Assembly (NCBI GenBank): GCA_020444275.1
Contig: JAHLLG010000005.1
Coordinates: 24,004-88,003, forward strand
From: Bacteroidota bacterium
GTDB lineage: Bacteria > Bacteroidota > Bacteroidia > Bacteroidales > UBA12077
DNA length: 64,000 nucleotides
Reading direction: 5' to 3'
Below the pieces are notes generated by a model that saw only the letters and a program-made list of their open reading frames with translations, ran no database searches and was not told the origin of the DNA. Below are positions 60,678-64,000 of the stretch, piece after piece. Position 1 is the first letter of the stretch; each line of letters begins with the position of its first letter. The position numbers were made by a program, and so were the translations under genes.

Positions 60678-61435
60678 TTGCTATTTTTTAAGTCTCGTAT
60701 TTTTTGAGACAGTTTTGAAGCAAAAATAAAATCGTTTAATTCTTTGTTGGTTGAGTCAAAAATGTCGTTATTGGTTCCTTCCCACCATTTTTCTCCCTTG
60801 TAAATAAACATCACTTTATCGCCAATTTCCATTACAGAGTTCATGTCATGAGTATTCACAATGGTTGTCATGTTAAACTCCTGTGTAATTTCTTGAATTA
60901 GATTATCAATCAAAATGGCTGTTTTAGGATCTAAACCTGAGTTAGGTTCATCACAAAACAGATATTTTGGATTTAAAGCTATAGCCCGCGCAATGGCAAC
61001 TCTTTTTTGCATTCCTCCGCTAATTTCGGCAGGATATAAATTATTTGCATTGATAATATTCACCCGCTTTAAGCATTCATTCGCTCGATCTCTTTTTTCA
61101 TCTTGCGACATTTCTGTGAACATATCGAGTGGAAACATAACATTTTCTTCAACCGTTGCAGAATCAAATAGTGCACCTCCCTGAAAAAGCATACCCATTT
61201 GGGTTCGCATCTGTTTTTTATCTTTAAAATTTAACTCATTAAATATGGTATCGCCAAAACAGATTTTTCCACGATCAACCTCATGTAATCCCACAATAGA
61301 CTTTAAAAGTACTGTTTTCCCTGATCCGCTCTGACCTATAATTAGGTTGGTTTTGCCCTGTTCAAAAACCGTATTAATATCTTTTAATACGCTTACTCCG
61401 CTAAATGATTTATAGATGTTTTTAACTTCAATCAT
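60662..61435 (-). CDS. mlaF: ABC transporter ATPase, MlaF type
   Basis: A 257-residue ABC ATPase. Walker A is GQSGSGKT (34-41), the signature is ISGGMQKRVAIARA, and Walker B is FCDEPNSGLDP. The sequence matches MlaF, the ATPase of the phospholipid trafficking system that maintains outer-membrane lipid asymmetry. It overlaps mlaE by 4 bases and is translated after it. No mlaD-like MCE gene is seen in the window. Its 3' end overlaps the convergent regulator gene. Confidence 0.92.
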   Translation of the reverse strand: MIEVKNIYKSFSGVSVLKDINTVFEQGKTNLIIGQSGSGKTVLLKSIVGLHEVDRGKICFGDTIFNELNFKDKKQMRTQMGMLFQGGALFDSATVEENVMFPLDMFTEMSQDEKRDRANECLKRVNIINANNLYPAEISGGMQKRVAIARAIALNPKYLFCDEPNSGLDPKTAILIDNLIQEITQEFNMTTIVNTHDMNSVMEIGDKVMFIYKGEKWWEGTNNDIFDSTNKELNDFIFASKLSQKIRDLKNSNQPSS

Positions 61436-62172
61436 GAAAGCAATAATTGGGTTAGAATAACATTAAAAAGAAGTATGAAAATACTACTGTGAACAACAGC
61501 TTTCGTACTCGATTTGCCAACTTCTAAAGAGCCTCCGTATGAGTAATAACCATGATACGACGAAATTGTTGTGATAAGAAATGCAAAGATTATAATCTTA
61601 ATTAATGCATAAACAATATAATAGGGGATAAAGGCATATTGAATACCGTAAACATAATCTTGTGTTGTCATTACTCCGGTTGATACTCCGGCAATCCATC
61701 CTCCGAAAATTCCAATAAACATGCTCATTAAGGTAAGAAATGGAGCAAAAAATACTGAGGCGATAATTTTTGGTAAGACAAGATAACTGGCTGAGTTAAC
61801 TCCCATGATCTCCAGTGCATCAATTTGCTCTGTTACTCGCATTGTTCCAATTTCTGAAGCAATGTTCGAACCAATTTTACCAGCTAATATTAATGCTACT
61901 ATGGTTGAAGAAAACTCCAGTAGTAATGTATCACGAGCGGTTAAACCAATTAAGTATTTCGGATATATAGGATTTTCAGTATTGTAAGCTGTTTGTATCG
62001 TAATAACAGCCCCCATAAAAACAGAAATAATGGCTACAATACCAATGGAGTTTAATCCGAGCTTATCTATTTCTTTGATGGTTTCTCTGTAATAGATTTT
62101 CAGTTTTTCGGGCTTAGAGAACACTCTGAAAAGCAATAAAAAATATTTACCAATGTGATAAAAAAGTCCCAT
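61432..62172 (-). CDS. mlaE: ABC transporter permease, MlaE type
   Basis: A 246-residue membrane protein with about five hydrophobic helices, matching the MlaE/YrbE permease family. The MRVTEQIDALEIMGVNSASYLVLP block is diagnostic, with an EIGTMRVTEQ-type cytosolic coupling segment. It forms the transmembrane core for MlaF in lipid transport. ATG at 62172; it is the first gene of the pair and has its own promoter. Confidence 0.93.
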   Translation of the reverse strand: MGLFYHIGKYFLLLFRVFSKPEKLKIYYRETIKEIDKLGLNSIGIVAIISVFMGAVITIQTAYNTENPIYPKYLIGLTARDTLLLEFSSTIVALILAGKIGSNIASEIGTMRVTEQIDALEIMGVNSASYLVLPKIIASVFFAPFLTLMSMFIGIFGGWIAGVSTGVMTTQDYVYGIQYAFIPYYIVYALIKIIIFAFLITTISSYHGYYSYGGSLEVGKSSTKAVVHSSIFILLFNVILTQLLLS

Positions 62173-62193
62173 GAAACTTACCGTTTAAGTTTA

Positions 62194-62225
62194 CAAACGT
62201 ACATAATGTTTTTTATGAAAACAAT
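62194..62225 (-). promoter_or_regulatory. Candidate promoter for mlaE-mlaF
   Basis: The minus-strand -7 box TACGTTTG (62201-62194) is an exact TAnnTTTG. A one-mismatch -33 box ATTG (62225-62222) lies 20 bases upstream, near-ideal Bacteroidota spacing. The leader is short (about 15 bases). Confidence 0.55.
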
Positions 62226-62434
62226 AATCGAACTTCATAAAAATTTACTTTGTGAGTTCATTACTGTTGATTTTCTTGAACTAATTTTTACTTAAGAATT
62301 GAAGAGTTGCTTAGGAAATACAATGCATAATGAAAACTTATTTAATGTGTATTTAATTAAAGTTTTTTATTTAAAATCTTTTTATTCTTTTTGCATTTTG
62401 TAATTTAGTAAACCATTAATCAAAAACTAAAAAA

Positions 62435-63523
62435 ATGGAAAATAACTATTGCGTAATAATGGCAGGTGGGGTTGGAAGTAGGTTCTGGCCATTAAGCAGA
62501 ACACATAAACCGAAACAGTTTTTAGATATTCTGGGCACAGGTCGAAGTTTACTTCAAATGACTTTTGATCGTTTTATTCAGGTTTGTCCAGTTGAAAATA
62601 TATATATTGTTACAAGCCAGATTTATAAGGAAACAATACACGAACAGTTACCAGAGCTTAAAGAAGAGCAGGTTTTATTAGAACCTGCACGACGAAATAC
62701 AGCACCATGTATTGCGTATGCTAACTATAAAATTTTAAAGAAAAATCCGAAGGCAAATATTGTTACAGCACCCTCCGATCATCTTATTTTAAGAGAAGAT
62801 GAATTTATAAAAGTAATTCAGGAGGGGTTAAGCTTTGTTTCCGATAAAGATGCCATGCTTACTTTGGGAATAAAGCCAAGCAGGCCCGAAACAGGATACG
62901 GCTATATACAAGTTAACGGGAATAAGCACGAGCCTGAGAACAAGAATATTAATAAAGTAAAAACGTTTACAGAGAAACCTAATAAGGAATTGGCAAAAGT
63001 TTTTTACGAAAGTGGAGAGTTTTTCTGGAATGCAGGTATTTTTATTTGGTCGTTAAAATCGATCATGAAAGCCTTTGAAGCACATTTGCCTGAAATAGAT
63101 AGCCTGTTTAAAGAAGGAATTGATTATTACAATACTGATAAAGAGAATGATTTTATTGCTGAAACCTATAGTGACTGCAAAAATATATCGATCGATTATG
63201 GCGTAATGGAAAAGGCCGACAATGTATATGTATATTGTAGTAATTTTGGTTGGGCCGATTTAGGAACCTGGGGATCATTGCATGAAAATATTTCGAAAGA
63301 TGAGCAAGAAAATTCTATTATTGGTGATAAGGTTTTCGCGTATGATTTAAAAAATTGCATTGTAAATATGCCAGAAGATAAGCTGGTGGTTTTGCAGGGA
63401 TTGGAAAATTATATTGTGGTAGATTCTGATGGTATCCTGCTTGTTTGTAGAAAAGAGGATGAGCAGGAAATTAAACAATATGTTAACGACGTAAAATTAA
63501 AACTCGGCGATAAGTATATGTAA
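62435..63523 (+). CDS. manC: Mannose-1-phosphate guanylyltransferase
   Basis: A 362-residue nucleotidyltransferase making GDP-mannose from mannose 1-phosphate and GTP. The signature GGVGSRFWPLSR, the KPKQFLDILG block, the APSDHLIL block, the FTEKPN block and the FFWNAGIFIW block are typical. It lacks the C-terminal phosphomannose isomerase domain of bifunctional forms. It can be served by the mutase at 24174 and would supply mannose donors for surface glycans. ATG at 62435, terminator after. Confidence 0.93.
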   Translation: MENNYCVIMAGGVGSRFWPLSRTHKPKQFLDILGTGRSLLQMTFDRFIQVCPVENIYIVTSQIYKETIHEQLPELKEEQVLLEPARRNTAPCIAYANYKILKKNPKANIVTAPSDHLILREDEFIKVIQEGLSFVSDKDAMLTLGIKPSRPETGYGYIQVNGNKHEPENKNINKVKTFTEKPNKELAKVFYESGEFFWNAGIFIWSLKSIMKAFEAHLPEIDSLFKEGIDYYNTDKENDFIAETYSDCKNISIDYGVMEKADNVYVYCSNFGWADLGTWGSLHENISKDEQENSIIGDKVFAYDLKNCIVNMPEDKLVVLQGLENYIVVDSDGILLVCRKEDEQEIKQYVNDVKLKLGDKYM

Positions 63524-63551
63524 AGTATAGAACTTTCATATGGATGACATT

Positions 63552-63585
63552 AAAAAAGAAGTTGCTTTTAGCAACTTCTTTTTTT
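63552..63585. terminator. Bidirectional rho-independent terminator
   Basis: AAAAAAGAAGTTGC-TTTTA-GCAACTTCTTTTTT is a perfect 14-bp stem with A and T tracts on both sides. It serves both manC and the convergent SPOR-repeat gene. Confidence 0.88.
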
Positions 63586-64000
63586 AATTATTAGTCTTTT
63601 TAACAAATGCCGAGGTGTAACCTATGTTCTGAATATTTTTCAATTCCTCTTTGGCTTCTTCATACGAGGCATAATCGCCAATAGTATAACGGAAATAGTC
63701 ATCAGCTCCTTTCGTTACAACCACTGCCGAAAGGTCTTTAAAATAGTCAGGCTTTACAGGAATAATCAACGCCATGATCTGAATCGTATAAGTCGATTTG
63801 GTTTCATCATTTATTCTGATAAATGCATCGGTGTAACCTTTCTTGTGTATTTCTTCTTTTAATGCTAAAGCTTCTTGGTAAGACTCGGTGTTGCCAACTG
63901 TGTATCTGTAAAAACCATCAGGATATTGGGTTAATATAACGTGATCAACATCTTCAAAATAATCAACCTTTACGGGTACTTTTAATGCCATTAACTGCAC
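63584..64000 (-). CDS. SPOR-repeat protein, partial (runs off right edge)
   Basis: The last 138 codons of a minus-strand gene. Two SPOR-like repeats of about 75 residues are visible: VPVKVDYFEDV...FYRYTVGNTESYQEALALKEEIHKKGYTDAF-type, and then IPVKPDYFKDL...YFRYTIGDYASYEEAKEEL-type. SPOR domains bind denuded peptidoglycan at division sites. The true start and any signal peptide lie outside the window. Because the repeats begin at the edge, more copies may precede them. Confidence 0.75.
   Translation of the reverse strand: MQLMALKVPVKVDYFEDVDHVILTQYPDGFYRYTVGNTESYQEALALKEEIHKKGYTDAFIRINDETKSTYTIQIMALIIPVKPDYFKDLSAVVVTKGADDYFRYTIGDYASYEEAKEELKNIQNIGYTSAFVKKTNN

Noticed and set aside
62173..62434. 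Possible small gene or RNA in the 262-base gap between mlaE and manC
   Set aside because: No open frame with a start and no stable structure; only the mlaE promoter box is supportable.
1..64000. tRNA, rRNA, CRISPR, insertion sequences and prophage genes
   Set aside because: I looked through the intergenic regions and protein list and saw no cloverleaf candidates, regular spaced repeats, transposases, integrases or phage proteins. A tRNAscan or IS search would settle it.

Overview
The window is AT-rich chromosomal DNA from a Bacteroidota bacterium, most likely from the Bacteroidales/Marinilabiliales side of the phylum. The lineage call rests on the type IX secretion/gliding genes porX, porW (sprE) and gldH, an S46 dipeptidyl peptidase, FISUMP-domain and DUF5723 envelope proteins, a ricT-holB neighbourhood, a LytTR membrane regulator, and many intergenic copies of the Bacteroidota -7 promoter box (TAnnTTTG). 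About 50 protein genes are supported. I see no rRNA, tRNA, CRISPR array, insertion sequence or prophage, and no gap over 300 bases, so this is core genome with a few unusual modules. The genus is not identified.

Layout. 1-6442 (minus): partial plsC, alanine dehydrogenase, tsaE, then the T9SS regulator porX and T9SS lipoprotein porW. 6620-10892: a TPR histidine kinase, an Nfu/Mrp iron-sulfur pair and a LytTR regulator. 11042-15417: a small ExbB/MotA-like membrane protein, an alkyltransferase-like DNA-repair protein, trmB, gldH, ricT and holB. 15630-24070: a gene encoding two complete phosphoglycerate kinases fused head to tail, a three-gene exported module (DUF5683-like protein, secreted caspase-like protease, FISUMP lipoprotein), and a third, divergent PGK-family gene. 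24174-29545: a phosphohexomutase, three glycan genes that all use TTG starts (flippase, FkbM methyltransferase, GT4 glycosyltransferase) and rnhB. 29548-39271: rlmN, an S46 peptidase, rnhA, a PAS histidine kinase, a peptidase/beta-propeller/outer-membrane protein, a DUF4834-like protein and trpS. 39347-48401 (minus): a ZIP transporter, serine dehydratase, a GNAT-like protein, a Na/Pi cotransporter, an LPP20-like protein and a TonB-dependent receptor. 48556-57017 (plus): an envelope operon (DUF3352-like propeller, lipoprotein, DUF5723), a FadL-type porin and a TPR protein. 57053-59843 (minus): a sulfur-relay operon (SQR-like flavoprotein, DUF1641, TusE/DsrC, DsrE), with a divergent Crp/Fnr regulator. 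60662-62172: mlaF/mlaE. 62435-63523: mannose-1-phosphate guanylyltransferase. The right edge holds a partial SPOR-repeat protein.

How the genes relate. PorX, PorW and GldH serve type IX secretion and gliding. The mutase and mannose-1-phosphate guanylyltransferase could make GDP-mannose for the glycan genes. The sulfur operon is probably controlled by the divergent Fnr-like protein through two tandem TGAT-N4-ATCA-type sites. The most unusual feature is three phosphoglycerate kinase domains within 8.5 kb: two apparently intact ones in one polypeptide, and a third lacking a key substrate arginine.
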